From Mesorhizobium amorphae CCNWGS0123 (GTDB lineage Bacteria; Pseudomonadota; Alphaproteobacteria; Rhizobiales; Rhizobiaceae), in contig NZ_CP015318.1 of the NCBI RefSeq assembly GCF_001686985.1, positions 1,796,001-1,860,000 on the forward strand: a DNA stretch of 64,000 nucleotides. Reading direction: 5' to 3'. The first letter of the stretch is position 1; each line of letters begins with the position of its first letter. Positions 24,521 to 32,471 of the stretch are shown here, piece after piece. The translations under genes and the position numbers were made by a program. The notes beneath the pieces are model-generated. The model made no database searches and was not told the DNA's origin. It saw only the letters and a list, made by a program, of their open reading frames with translations.

Positions 24521-25108
24521 CTAGTCAGCGTGATGTTCGGCGCCCCTTCCGAGAGCCGCCTGTCGAATGCTCTCGGCGAAAGTAACAAAGCCAAGCTCGG
24601 CGCTAACACGCTCCCGCGCGGCAGGCACTTCGGCGGCGGTCTTGGGCTCGGGCGGCGCCTTCTGCAGCTCGCGCACGTGCCCGAGCCGCTCGCGAAGCGA
24701 ATGGTCGATCTCTTCCAAGAATACTGCCTTGAGTTTCGTCAGATCGCCAGTCTCGATCGCAACGTCTGCGGCGGGGATCACTGGCCCATAGTCGATGCCG
24801 GCAGGCTTTAGTCCAGTGTAGGGTGCGCCCTCGCCGGCACGATGCAGCCGTATGACCGTCTCCATGAAGGCCCGGTCAGCCAACATCCGCGCATCAGGTC
24901 CGAGTCCGCGGACTTTTCGCGACTGGTCAAAGGCCGCGCTTATCTCCACTTCGGCGGCGACCGGAGCATAGGCTAAGACTGGGTTGACGTTGCCGCTCTC
25001 TAGAGCCCTCTCCACGGCCTTTGCCACCGGGCCGTCGAGCGAATCGCAATGAGCTTGCGCACCATGTGAACCGATTGCCAGTGCAGCGCCAATAGCCGCT
25101 GCCATCAT
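24521..25108 (-). CDS. DUF6448-like exported protein; start region probably damaged
   Basis: A 195-aa protein starting MMAAAIGAALAIGSHGAQAHC, i.e. the hydrophobic and cleavage parts of a signal peptide without its basic start. The mature part is helical, with the HCDSLDGPVAKAVERALE opening that I associate with DUF6448 (function unknown). The only good ribosome site, AAGGAG (25130-25135), lies 8 nt from ATG 25121, which opens a different frame (MRAIND...). A small indel between 25109 and 25118 would join MRAI to MMAAAIG and restore a normal signal peptide. The gene may therefore be poorly expressed. Box at 25177-25190 is centred 62.5 nt from ATG 25121. Confidence 0.72.
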   Translation of the reverse strand: MMAAAIGAALAIGSHGAQAHCDSLDGPVAKAVERALESGNVNPVLAYAPVAAEVEISAAFDQSRKVRGLGPDARMLADRAFMETVIRLHRAGEGAPYTGLKPAGIDYGPVIPAADVAIETGDLTKLKAVFLEEIDHSLRERLGHVRELQKAPPEPKTAAEVPAARERVSAELGFVTFAESIRQAALGRGAEHHAD

Positions 25109-25176
25109 TGATAGCTCTCATGATTTCGACTCCTTTTGCGCGAGCCCTAAACTTACACGCCTGTCTCCGATGAGCT

Positions 25177-25190
25177 TTGATCTGGATCAA
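25177..25190 (-). promoter_or_regulatory. Perfect FixK/FNR palindrome
   Basis: TTGATCTGGATCAA, a perfect match. It sits 62.5 nt (centre) from ATG 25121 and 75.5 nt from ATG 25108, upstream of the DUF6448-like and hemerythrin genes. Confidence 0.85.
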
Positions 25191-25562
25191 CAGCTAGGGC
25201 CGTCCCGGAGTGGGTCCGGCCTTCCAGTTTCTGGTGCTCGCTGCCAATCTGCAGCTTCGTCGCACCTGTCGCCCTGTCAGAGCGCGAGGAGTCCGAGGCC
25301 CGGCAAGGAGGCCCAGGGCGAACTGGCGCGGCGCCCGATTGAATGAGCGGCGAGATGGCCTCGACTCTTAACTAAGGCGATCGGCGATAGGATGTCGCCC
25401 AGCGCAAGACCAACCCTGTAGACACGGCCGAGCTTGCCGATTCGAGGAGGACCAAGTGATCGAGGCCGAGGGGGCGACCGAAACCGAGTCGCAGCATCAA
25501 AATAGCTTTGGGCGGCCCGAGCTTGGGTGTAGGATGCTGCTGTTCTGGTCTTGAGGTATGTC
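25191..25562. other. Gap without visible features
   Basis: About 370 bp in which I see no start with a ribosome site, repeat or regulatory palindrome. The frames open on the minus strand look like chance GC-rich frames. Confidence 0.5.
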
Positions 25563-25760
25563 ATGGACCGGTTCATTGCGCGTGCCAACATCGCCCATTT
25601 TCGGGATCTGCTCGCCTCCAAGACCGATCCAGAATAACGGCGCGTCATCGAAGGCTTGTTGGCGTTGGAGCAAAAGAAGCTCGAGATAGCCGAAAGCCAA
25701 GCACGAGATCAGTCCCGCGAGCCTGGCAGCCAAGGAAGTATTGCCAAAGCATCGCGTTGA
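25563..25760 (+). pseudogene. Small helical protein gene interrupted by TAA
   Basis: Starts ATG GAC CGG at 25563 and codes MDRFIARANIAHFRDLLASKTDPE, then TAA (25635-25637), then continues in the same frame with RRVIEGLLALEQKKLEIAESQ to TGA 25760. The two halves together match the layout of the intact 56-aa protein at 19939-20109: IARxNIxHFRxxL, then a charged helix with LxxLxxxEQxKLxxxE. The single nonsense codon falls between the two helices. A ribosome site (TTGAGGT) precedes the ATG. Confidence 0.68.
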
Positions 25761-25859
25761 TATGGCGCGGGGCAACACTCCTTACATCGAAATGTTACCG
25801 TTTCGGGACCGGCTCATGTCCCAACTGGCGCAGTTCGGCAAATTGTCTCACTTAGCAGG

Positions 25860-25888
25860 TCTCAGCGCGCCAAACAGACGCGCTGAGA
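25860..25888 (-). terminator. Hairpin downstream of hsp20
   Basis: Perfect 10-bp stem, arms TCTCAGCGCG (25860-25869) and CGCGCTGAGA (25879-25888), 9-nt loop, beginning 20 nt after the hsp20 stop. No T-tract follows, so it may be a 3' stabilising hairpin rather than an intrinsic terminator. Confidence 0.5.
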
Positions 25889-25908
25889 CGATCAGCGGCC
25901 ACGGCCTA

Positions 25909-26448
25909 TTACGCGGCCTTGACCGTGATCTTCTTCTCGGCCTTCTGCGCTTCAGCGGTCTTGGGCAGCTTCACCGTCAACACACCCTTGGCGAAGGTTG
26001 CCTCGATCTTGTCGGCGTCGACGCCGTCAGGCAGCTGGAACGATCGCTGGAAGGAACCGTAGCGGCGCTCGGACAGATAGTAGTCCTTGTCCATCTCTTC
26101 CTTTTCCTCCTTCTTCTCGCCCTTGATCGTCAGCATGCGGTTGGCGAGCTTGATCTCGACGTTCTTCTCGTCGATGCCGGGCAATTCGGCCGTGATCTCG
26201 TATTCCTTGTCCTTCTCGACAAGATCCATCGCCGGTGCGACCGGCCAGTCCGCATTGCGCAGCGACGGAAGTTCACGTCCGAACAGGGAACGCGTCGAGG
26301 GCAGGCGAAAGTCGAACGGGTGGAAATCGTCGAACAGCCGGTCGATTTCACGCCGCAGGCTTTCGAACGGACCGGTCCAGTTGCCGGCTGGCGCCGGCGC
26401 AGTGCTCTTTTCTGTTTTGACAGGCAATTTGGTGGCAGCTTCGGCCAT
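25909..26448 (-). CDS. Hsp20/alpha-crystallin small heat shock protein
   Basis: A 179-aa cytoplasmic holdase. The N-terminal 60 residues carry a Pro/Ala-rich leader and FESLRREIDRLFDDFHPFDF; the alpha-crystallin domain (about 80-170) has EITAELPGIDEKNVEIKLANRML cut into the usual strands and the closing GVLTVKLPK. It prevents aggregation of unfolded proteins. Start ATG 26448 (MAEAATKLP) has GAGGAG upstream; a start at 26505 adds an atypical tail. Its promoter is probably in 26449-26700; the FixK box at 26689 is more than 240 nt away. Confidence 0.93.
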   Translation of the reverse strand: MAEAATKLPVKTEKSTAPAPAGNWTGPFESLRREIDRLFDDFHPFDFRLPSTRSLFGRELPSLRNADWPVAPAMDLVEKDKEYEITAELPGIDEKNVEIKLANRMLTIKGEKKEEKEEMDKDYYLSERRYGSFQRSFQLPDGVDADKIEATFAKGVLTVKLPKTAEAQKAEKKITVKAA

Positions 26449-26551
26449 GGTTTTTCTCCTCGGAAGCGAGTTAATCGACAGGTACCGCCGCCTCAGCCCC
26501 TCCACCTTCAGGTTTCCCAGAGGCGCCAGAGCCCGAGGTCGGCGGGCCTGC

Positions 26552-26662
26552 TTACCAGGCGTCCTTGCCGAGTAGGTTCATCACTTCGCGAATCCGCGCC
26601 TTTTTTGCGCGATCCTTCGCGCCCGCTTCGCCAAATTCGGCTCAGCCTGACGAGGGTTGCAT
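26552..26662 (-). pseudogene. Remnant of a small basic protein with in-frame TGA
   Basis: ATG 26662 opens MQPSSG, then TGA (26642-26644), and the same frame goes on with AEFGEAGAKDRAKKARIREV and MNLLGKDAW to TAA at 26552. The second part has protein-like composition (alternating Lys/Arg/Ala helix, amphipathic end) and reads like the C-terminus of a small DNA- or RNA-associated protein. An AGGTG site precedes the ATG. The FixK-type box at 26689-26702 lies just upstream. Alternatively, this is only the tail of a gene whose start has been lost. Confidence 0.35.
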
Positions 26663-26688
26663 CAAAGCACCTGGCTGTCCGGACCATA

Positions 26689-26702
26689 TTGATCTGAGTC
26701 AA
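26689..26702. promoter_or_regulatory. FixK/FNR-type box
   Basis: TTGATCTGAGTCAA, one mismatch from the palindrome, 60 bp (centre to centre) from the perfect box at 26749-26762. It is too close to ATG 26662 and far from hsp20, so its target is unclear; it could be a second, upstream site for the phasin operon. Confidence 0.65.
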
Positions 26703-26748
26703 GGAATCCTTTGCAGAAGCGTCCGAGCACTGCGGCAAAGGTCGTACA

Positions 26749-26762
26749 TTGATCTCGATCAA
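26749..26762 (+). promoter_or_regulatory. Perfect FixK/FNR palindrome
   Basis: TTGATCTCGATCAA, centre 72.5 nt upstream of ATG 26828 of the phasin gene. Confidence 0.85.
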
Positions 26763-26827
26763 CGACGGTCCGTCAGCTCTGGGTAGCCTCATTGCGCAAA
26801 TGCCAATGACGAAACGGAACGAACCCA

Positions 26828-27166
26828 ATGACGATGGCAAATGGCCAGAAGTTCCTCGTTGCCGCGACCGACCTTCAGGCGACTGCTCTAAAGGCTGCTA
26901 TACGTTGCCAGATCGAGACGCTTTCCTTCTGGAAACATCGCTGCGAGCAAAACATCAAACTGATCGATGATCTCTTCGCTGGCGGCGAATTCGCGGACGT
27001 TTTCGATGTCTCCAGCAATTTCCTGCAGAACGCGACTTCTGACTATGCGATCGAGGCCAGCAATCTCGCCCGCGTTGGGTCTCGGCTGACCTCGGACATG
27101 GCCAGGCGCGTGCGCAGGGAAGCCGAGAGCGCGATCGAAGACATGGCGGCGAGCACGGTAGCGTGA
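26828..27166 (+). CDS. Phasin-family protein
   Basis: A 112-aa helical protein (start MTMANGQKF; ATG 26834 also in frame) with the phasin pattern of long amphipathic helices: LKAAIRCQIETLSFWKHRCE, then AIEASNLARVGSRLTSDMARR. Phasins coat polyhydroxybutyrate granules; short phasin-like proteins also act as stress chaperones. The cytochrome c gene follows by 40 bp, so both share the FixK promoter. Cys in the first helix (CQIE, CEQN) is unusual for a phasin but of unknown meaning. Confidence 0.8.
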   Translation: MTMANGQKFLVAATDLQATALKAAIRCQIETLSFWKHRCEQNIKLIDDLFAGGEFADVFDVSSNFLQNATSDYAIEASNLARVGSRLTSDMARRVRREAESAIEDMAASTVA

Positions 27167-27206
27167 TCGGCTCTCACGGAAGTACAACTGTGGACAAAAC
27201 CACCGG

Positions 27207-27569
27207 ATGGGCATTGCGATGAACTCGCCACGGCTGGGCCGGTTTTCGGCATGTGCCCTGCATGTGGTGGCCCTTGCTGCGGCGCTTGGCCTGTCCGGCG
27301 GTTGGGCAAGCGCCGATCCGGTATCGCACGGGAAGGCGCTGGTCGAAGCCAATTGCGCGCGATGCCACGCCATCGGAAGAACGGATAAGAGCAGCCACCC
27401 TGACGCGCCTGCATTTCGCGTCTTGTCGCAGCGCTATCCGATTGCCGATCTTGAAGAGGCGTTGGCCGAGGGCCTTTCGACTGGGCACCCCGATATGCCG
27501 GAATGGGTTGCCAGCCCCGATCAAATCGACGCTATCCTTGCCTATATCGAAACCCTGCAGCAGCCGTGA
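27207..27569 (+). CDS. Periplasmic class I cytochrome c
   Basis: A 120-aa protein with signal peptide (residues 1-36, ending GWASA) and one haem site CARCH; the axial Met is probably in HPDMPEW. The domain is short (about 80 aa), like a small electron shuttle. ATG 27207 or 27219 (MNSPRLG) can be the start. Second gene of the phasin operon under the 26749 box. Differs from the cytochrome at 10768-11166 by its shorter loops. Confidence 0.88.
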   Translation: MGIAMNSPRLGRFSACALHVVALAAALGLSGGWASADPVSHGKALVEANCARCHAIGRTDKSSHPDAPAFRVLSQRYPIADLEEALAEGLSTGHPDMPEWVASPDQIDAILAYIETLQQP

Positions 27570-27614
27570 TTGCCGCGTCTTGATCCGATCTGCGGTTCGA
27601 TGCCTTCAGGAGGA

Positions 27615-28001
27615 CTACGGGAGCATTCGGTCGGCGGCGCGGAAGAACTTTCGTGCGTGCGCCACGATCTGCGGTTCCGTCGGATGATCTGCTGGCTCGA
27701 CGCCAACGATGCGCTCTTCTAGTCGTGGATGGTGGCTGCGGATATGCTTGACCAACTCTTCCTTAGCCGATCCCGGCCCCACGATCAGCCACTCCTTTGC
27801 CGGCTGCAAGGCACCGACAATGTCATTGTAGAAGGCTTGGTTTTCCTGGGCACGCTTCCCGTCGATGGTTCCTGCCTTGTTGTGGGTCTGGTGGTGAGTA
27901 AGCGCGGTTGCAAGTCTCACACCTTCGGTCTGTTCGCGATCGAAGAAGAACACTTTGGCTTCGCGATGGTCCAGCCAGGCGACGGCGTGTTGGGTCTGCA
28001 T
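27615..28001 (-). CDS. eRF1-domain-like (baeRF/host attachment-like) protein
   Basis: A 128-aa protein that opens with HAVAWLDHREAKVFFFDRE and has GPGSAKEELVKHI in its second half, the two conserved strand-helix motifs of bacterial eRF1-domain-3-like proteins, often annotated as translational machinery or host attachment protein. A ribosome-linked role under stress is possible but unproven. Located 73 bp behind the lipoyl-like gene on the same strand; the gap shows no own box. Confidence 0.72.
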   Translation of the reverse strand: MQTQHAVAWLDHREAKVFFFDREQTEGVRLATALTHHQTHNKAGTIDGKRAQENQAFYNDIVGALQPAKEWLIVGPGSAKEELVKHIRSHHPRLEERIVGVEPADHPTEPQIVAHARKFFRAADRMLP

Positions 28002-28074
28002 GGGCTACGTCCTTGAGACTGTTGGTTGAGTGGGGCACAATTGTCGCCGTGAAGTGTCGAATGCCTCACGCGGA

Positions 28075-28314
28075 TCAGGACTCCAGCGTTGCAAGGATCG
28101 AGCCGGGTTCGATGACGGCATTCGCCGTGGCGACAATCGTCGCGCGGCCTGCTGCAGGCGAGACAATCTCATGCAGCGCATCCTCGACGCGAACTTCTGC
28201 TATCCGATCGCCAGCCCTTACTGCGTCACCGCTGGCAATGAACCAACGCTCCAGGATACCCTCGGGCAACATACTGGACGCCCATAGCGCCTCATCAGCC
28301 TTGATATATTGCAT
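28075..28314 (-). CDS. Lipoyl/biotinyl-like domain protein without the modified lysine
   Basis: A 79-aa single-domain protein. It has the lipoyl flattened barrel pattern (GILERWFIASGDAVRAGDRIAEV in the first half, HEIVSPAAGRATIVA and PGSILATLE in the second). At the tip of the hairpin, where family members have an (E/D)-x-D-K-A sequence, it reads VRVEDALHE, so the lysine that carries lipoate or biotin is absent. It may have a structural role. Start ATG 28314 has AAAGGAG; the 28364-28377 box is centred 56.5 nt upstream. Confidence 0.75.
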   Translation of the reverse strand: MQYIKADEALWASSMLPEGILERWFIASGDAVRAGDRIAEVRVEDALHEIVSPAAGRATIVATANAVIEPGSILATLES

Positions 28315-28363
28315 CGCAATTCTCCTTTGCGGCTGCATGATATTCCCTTCACCAAGGTGGGCC

Positions 28364-28377
28364 TTGATCACGATCAA
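28364..28377 (-). promoter_or_regulatory. Perfect FixK/FNR palindrome
   Basis: TTGATCACGATCAA, centre 56.5 nt upstream of ATG 28314 (lipoyl-like gene). Part of a divergent region with a second box for UspA. Confidence 0.85.
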
Positions 28378-28470
28378 AGGACAGATCGTGACGCAAGTGA
28401 TCGCGGCGGGTGGCCTGCCTTGCAGAGGTTCTTGACCTCGCCCCGGAAGCTAATCGAAAGGCGTTGTGTT

Positions 28471-28484
28471 TTGACCCGCGTCAA
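28471..28484 (+). promoter_or_regulatory. FixK/FNR-type box
   Basis: TTGACCCGCGTCAA (TTGA-N6-TCAA), centre 70.5 nt upstream of ATG 28548 of the UspA-MgtA operon. Confidence 0.75.
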
Positions 28485-28547
28485 GGCGACGAGGGCTGGC
28501 GGATGCACTTCATCGGACGTCGACATCTTCACCGAAAGGCGCCCGCA

Positions 28548-29360
28548 ATGTCCTACAAGTCAATCATCGTTAACCTCGCCGTGGATGCATCTCCTGCACC
28601 CATTGTGAAGCTGGGGGTCGAACTGGCAGAGCGCTTCGGAGCACACCTTATCGGCCTGGCGGCAGCGGATGTTCCGCCTCTCGTCGCCACCGGCAACGGC
28701 ATGGTCTACGAAGGCGAGATCATGCAGATCCAGCGAACCGAGATCGAGAAGCGGCTTGCGGAACTGCGGGCCGAATTCGAGCGACTGGTACCGGCATCGG
28801 TGAGCAGCGAATGGGGGCAGGCGGTCAGTAGTCCCACCCGCTTCCTCAGCGTTTCCGCCCGAGCCGCCGACCTCATCGTTACCGGCGGTGGGGATGGCGA
28901 AGATGTCTACCGTGCCGTGGATGTCGGGAGCCTTGCGCTGGGAACAGGCCGGCCGGTCCTCGTCACCGCAAGCAATGTCGAACATGTCATGGCAAAGACC
29001 GTGCTGGTCGCCTGGAAGGACACCAGGGAGGCGCGACGGGCGATAGCGGACGCATTGCCTTTCCTGGCTGGGGCAAGAGAGGTCATCGTCGCCACCATCG
29101 ATACCGACCGCAGCGAAAGCGCCCGATACAGCCTCGCCGATGTCGCGGCTTATCTCGAAAACCATGGCATCATGCCACAAACCGAACTGCTGACCGGCGA
29201 GGCAGATGGCGACCGGCTGGTGGCGTTTGCGCGTTCGATCCACGCCGACCTGATCGTCTCCGGCGCTTACGGCCATAGCCGCCTGCGGGAATGGGCCTTC
29301 GGCGGCGTCACCCGCACGCTGATCGAAGACAACGGCATCAATCGCTTCATGTCATACTGA
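28548..29360 (+). CDS. Universal stress protein, tandem UspA
   Basis: A 270-aa protein with two Usp domains: the first starts MSYKSIIVNLAVDAS, the second has VLVAWKDTREARRAI and the nucleotide signature GAYGHSRLREWAFGGVT. Same subfamily as 11342-12178. Start ATG 28548 has an AAAGG site. The stop TGA overlaps the next ATG (TGATG, shared base 29360), so production of MgtA is translationally coupled to this protein; that pairing suggests a role under low oxygen or low magnesium. Confidence 0.9.
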   Translation: MSYKSIIVNLAVDASPAPIVKLGVELAERFGAHLIGLAAADVPPLVATGNGMVYEGEIMQIQRTEIEKRLAELRAEFERLVPASVSSEWGQAVSSPTRFLSVSARAADLIVTGGGDGEDVYRAVDVGSLALGTGRPVLVTASNVEHVMAKTVLVAWKDTREARRAIADALPFLAGAREVIVATIDTDRSESARYSLADVAAYLENHGIMPQTELLTGEADGDRLVAFARSIHADLIVSGAYGHSRLREWAFGGVTRTLIEDNGINRFMSY

Positions 29361-32020
29361 TGGTTTCTGGTATCGTACCCAGCGAAGTTGACCAACAACC
29401 CGCCCCTGCACCGACGGGCATAGTCGACGAAGACGCCTTTTGGTCGATCGATGCCAATGACCTTCTGCGACGCCTCAAGACGTCAAAATCTGGGCTTGGC
29501 ACCTCCGAGGCCGCGTCAAGGCTGGCGAAATTCGGCGCAAACACACCGGCATCGCAGTCCGGCACCTCGGCATTTGCAGTGTTTGTCCGCCAGTTCCGTA
29601 GCCCCCTTGTCCTAATCCTCATTTTCGCGGCCGTCGTGTCGGCCTTCGTTGGTGAGGTTCAGGAGGCTCTGATCATCGGCGCGATTGTGCTGGCAAGCTG
29701 TGTCCTCAGCTTCACCCAGGAGTACGGGGCGTCTCGTGCGACAGAGGCGCTGAAACGGCGCATTTCGCGCAAAGCCCTCATCCTGCGAAATGGCGTCGAG
29801 TGCTCGATCGGAGCCGAAGAGATCGTGCCCGGTGATGTGGTTCGGCTTTCGGCCGGAAATCTCATTCCCGCAGACGGTGTCATTCTGGATGCGCGCGATT
29901 TCAATGTCAGCGAGGCTGTGCTGACTGGCGAGACCTTCCCGGTCGTGAAAGCACCGGGCCGGTCGGCGCCAGGAGCTTCCGTCGCACAGCGCAGCAACGC
30001 TGTCTTCACCGGCACATCGGTCCGCAGCGGCACCGCGACTGTGCTTGCGGCAGCGACCGGCGACCGCACCGAGTTCGCATCAATCGCCGCGGCTTTGGAA
30101 CGACGTATTCCGGAAACGGATTTTGCCCGGGGTATCAGGCTTTTTGGTTATCTGATGACGGAGATCATGCTGGCGATCGTCATCGTCGTGTTCTTCGCCA
30201 ATCTTCTGCTCCATCGACCGCTCATTGAATCGCTGCTCTTTTCGCTAGCGCTGGCGGTTGGCCTCACACCTGAACTTCTTCCGGCGATCATCAGCGTGAC
30301 CCTGGCTCGAGGTGCCCGCGCAATGGCGGCCAACGGCGTCATTGTGCGGCGTCTCGATGCGATCGAGAATTTGGGTAGCATGGACCTGCTCTGCACCGAT
30401 AAGACCGGAACGCTGACGGAAGGCGTCATCCAGCTGGATGGATGGCTCGATGTCGAAGGCAATCCATCGACGGATATCCTCCTTTGGGCGCGTCTCAACG
30501 CGACCATGCAGGCTGGATTGAAGAACCCGCTGGACGAAGCGATAGCCGGTGCGCAAGGGGAGGGCGCGTCATTGGCCGCCTTCACGAAGGTCGATGAGGT
30601 CCCCTACGATTTCATCCGCAAGCGGCTGTCCGTTGTTGTCCGAACCAAGGACGCCGAAAATCTTCTGATCACAAAGGGCGCAGTGCAAAATGTTCTTGAG
30701 GCCTGTGGGTTCGTTCGAACTGCAAATGGGCAGGAACCCTTGAATGACATGTATCGCGCCGCGATCGACGAGAAATTCCGACGCTGGAGTGCGGACGGCT
30801 TTCGCGTCCTGGGTGTGGCAATCCGCCGTTTCGAAAGCCGGGACGCCTTTTCGAGGAAGGACGAAACCGATCTCGCCTTCGCGGGCTTCCTGCTCTTCCT
30901 CGATCCGCCAAAGGAAGGCGTCAGAGAGACGCTTGCGGCACTCGCCCAGCGTGGCATCGCGGTAAAGGTCATTTCGGGAGACAACCGTTATGTCGCCGCA
31001 CATCTCGCTGACGCACTCGGCTTGCGGGCCGACAGGATCATGACTGGTGAGGACCTGTCGAAACTGACCAAGAGCGGGCTCTTCGCAGGCGTGCAGAACA
31101 CTGATCTCTTCGTCGAGATCGACCCCAACCAGAAGGAGCGGATCGTTCAGGCACTCCGCAGCCGTGGGCATGTCGTCGGCTACCTCGGCGATGGCATCAA
31201 CGATGCACCTGCTTTGCACGAGGCAGATATCGGCATTTCCGTCGACACGGCGGTCGATGTCGCCCGCGAGGCTGCCGACATCATCCTTCTCAAACAGGAT
31301 CTGGGCGTCCTCGTGCGCGGCGTTGACGACGGCCGCAAGACTTTCGCCAACACGATGAAATACATCTCCATCACGACCAGTGCCAACTTCGGCAACATGA
31401 TCAGCATGGCCGTTGCGTCGCTGTTCCTGCCATTCCTGCCGCTGCTGGCTGCGCAGATTCTGCTCAACAATTTCCTGTCGGACATTCCCTCGCTGGCCAT
31501 CGCCAGCGATAATGTCGATCCAGGCCAATTGCGCCGACCGCGTCGCTGGGACATCGGCTTCGTTAGGCGATTCATGATCGGCTTTGGCCTGGTCAGCTCG
31601 CTATTCGATTTCGCCACCTTCGCCTTTCTGCTGCTTTTTGCACATGCGACCGCGGCCACCTTTCAAACAGCGTGGTTCGTCGAGTCACTGCTGACGGAGC
31701 TTGCCATTGTGCTGATCGTGCGCACGCACAAGGCGTTCTGGAAGAGCCGTCCAAGCCTCTTGCTTGCATGGCTTACGTTGGCTGTCGCGGTTGTTGCGAT
31801 CGCTATACCCTACGTGCCTTTCGCCGGACGCTTCGGCTTTGTGCCGCTGCCGCTGCCCGTGCTTGTCGGGCTCGTCGCCATCACCGCACTCTATCTGTTG
31901 GCTTCGGAGACAACCAAGCGCTGGTTCTTCGATCGTGAAAGTAGACACCCGCCTCGATCGAGGGCAGGGCGTGCCATCGGCGGGGGCCATGCCCCATTCA
32001 GTCCACATCCAATGAGATAG
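29360..32020 (+). CDS. mgtA: MgtA-type P-type ATPase (Mg2+ import family)
   Basis: An 886-aa P3B-type pump: actuator VLTGETFP, phosphorylation site CTDKTGTLTEG, hinge GDGINDAPAL, and membrane helices including FSLALAVGLTPELLPAI in helix 4 (the family's TPE motif). The family imports Mg2+ (or Ni2+) down its gradient. ATG 29360 overlaps the UspA stop. The C-terminal extension of about 25 basic residues after helix 10 (SRHPPRSRAGRAIGGG) looks unusual; it could result from loss of the original stop, because a truncated gene follows 3 bp later. Confidence 0.9.
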   Translation: MVSGIVPSEVDQQPAPAPTGIVDEDAFWSIDANDLLRRLKTSKSGLGTSEAASRLAKFGANTPASQSGTSAFAVFVRQFRSPLVLILIFAAVVSAFVGEVQEALIIGAIVLASCVLSFTQEYGASRATEALKRRISRKALILRNGVECSIGAEEIVPGDVVRLSAGNLIPADGVILDARDFNVSEAVLTGETFPVVKAPGRSAPGASVAQRSNAVFTGTSVRSGTATVLAAATGDRTEFASIAAALERRIPETDFARGIRLFGYLMTEIMLAIVIVVFFANLLLHRPLIESLLFSLALAVGLTPELLPAIISVTLARGARAMAANGVIVRRLDAIENLGSMDLLCTDKTGTLTEGVIQLDGWLDVEGNPSTDILLWARLNATMQAGLKNPLDEAIAGAQGEGASLAAFTKVDEVPYDFIRKRLSVVVRTKDAENLLITKGAVQNVLEACGFVRTANGQEPLNDMYRAAIDEKFRRWSADGFRVLGVAIRRFESRDAFSRKDETDLAFAGFLLFLDPPKEGVRETLAALAQRGIAVKVISGDNRYVAAHLADALGLRADRIMTGEDLSKLTKSGLFAGVQNTDLFVEIDPNQKERIVQALRSRGHVVGYLGDGINDAPALHEADIGISVDTAVDVAREAADIILLKQDLGVLVRGVDDGRKTFANTMKYISITTSANFGNMISMAVASLFLPFLPLLAAQILLNNFLSDIPSLAIASDNVDPGQLRRPRRWDIGFVRRFMIGFGLVSSLFDFATFAFLLLFAHATAATFQTAWFVESLLTELAIVLIVRTHKAFWKSRPSLLLAWLTLAVAVVAIAIPYVPFAGRFGFVPLPLPVLVGLVAITALYLLASETTKRWFFDRESRHPPRSRAGRAIGGGHAPFSPHPMR

Positions 32021-32023
32021 TGC

Positions 32024-32160
32024 ATGACTGAGGCCGGTGGGATCGGTATCACGCCGTTCCGCTCGATGCTGCAATTTCTGCTCGACCGCAAAGAGCGGCG
32101 ACCGATCGTCATTTTGTACGGCATAGAGGGGCAGCAGGTCGTCGCCTATCGCGACGTGCA
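32024..32160 (+). pseudogene. Ferredoxin reductase-like fragment (FNR family)
   Basis: About 45 residues (GGIGITPFRSMLQFLLDRKE, PIVILYG, then AYRDV) match the start of an NAD(P)-binding FNR domain. The FAD-binding part before and the rest after are missing. The similarity ends at about 32157, after which the frame reads the antisense of the next fragment. It directly follows MgtA, so it is not expressed as a functional enzyme. Confidence 0.68.
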
Positions 32161-32471
32161 TCTACGGTTTCCGGCTTCGGTGTGGGCGCCCCGGTGGCGG
32201 CCGTTGTCTCCTCGCTGATCGCAGGCGGAGCGCTGAGCCGGGGAGGAGCGAGCTGGACGTTCTGCTGGCGAATCTCGGGCATGGCCGGACCCGGCGGAGG
32301 GGCGTTCTCGACCGGCGCTGCGGGGATGACCGGTTGCGCGGAATCTCTTTCCGCGGCGTCGGCCGGCAACGCTGAACCAAGCATGTCGTCGGCGGGAGCC
32401 TTGCTGGCCTGTTCCCACACATAGGTGCCGGAGGCGGCGATCACGAAAAGTGACAGGGCAATCTGTTTCAT
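32109..32471 (-). pseudogene. FMN-binding-type exported protein, 3'-truncated
   Basis: ATG 32471 opens MKQIALSLFVIAASGTYVWE, a signal anchor, then a Pro/Ala-rich linker (APPPGPAMPEIRQQN) that in rhizobial homologues leads into an FMN-binding domain. Here the domain is absent: after about residue 103 (near 32160) the frame runs into the antisense of the ferredoxin reductase fragment and stops at 32109. The family assignment rests on my memory of the N-terminus and is moderate. Confidence 0.55.
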
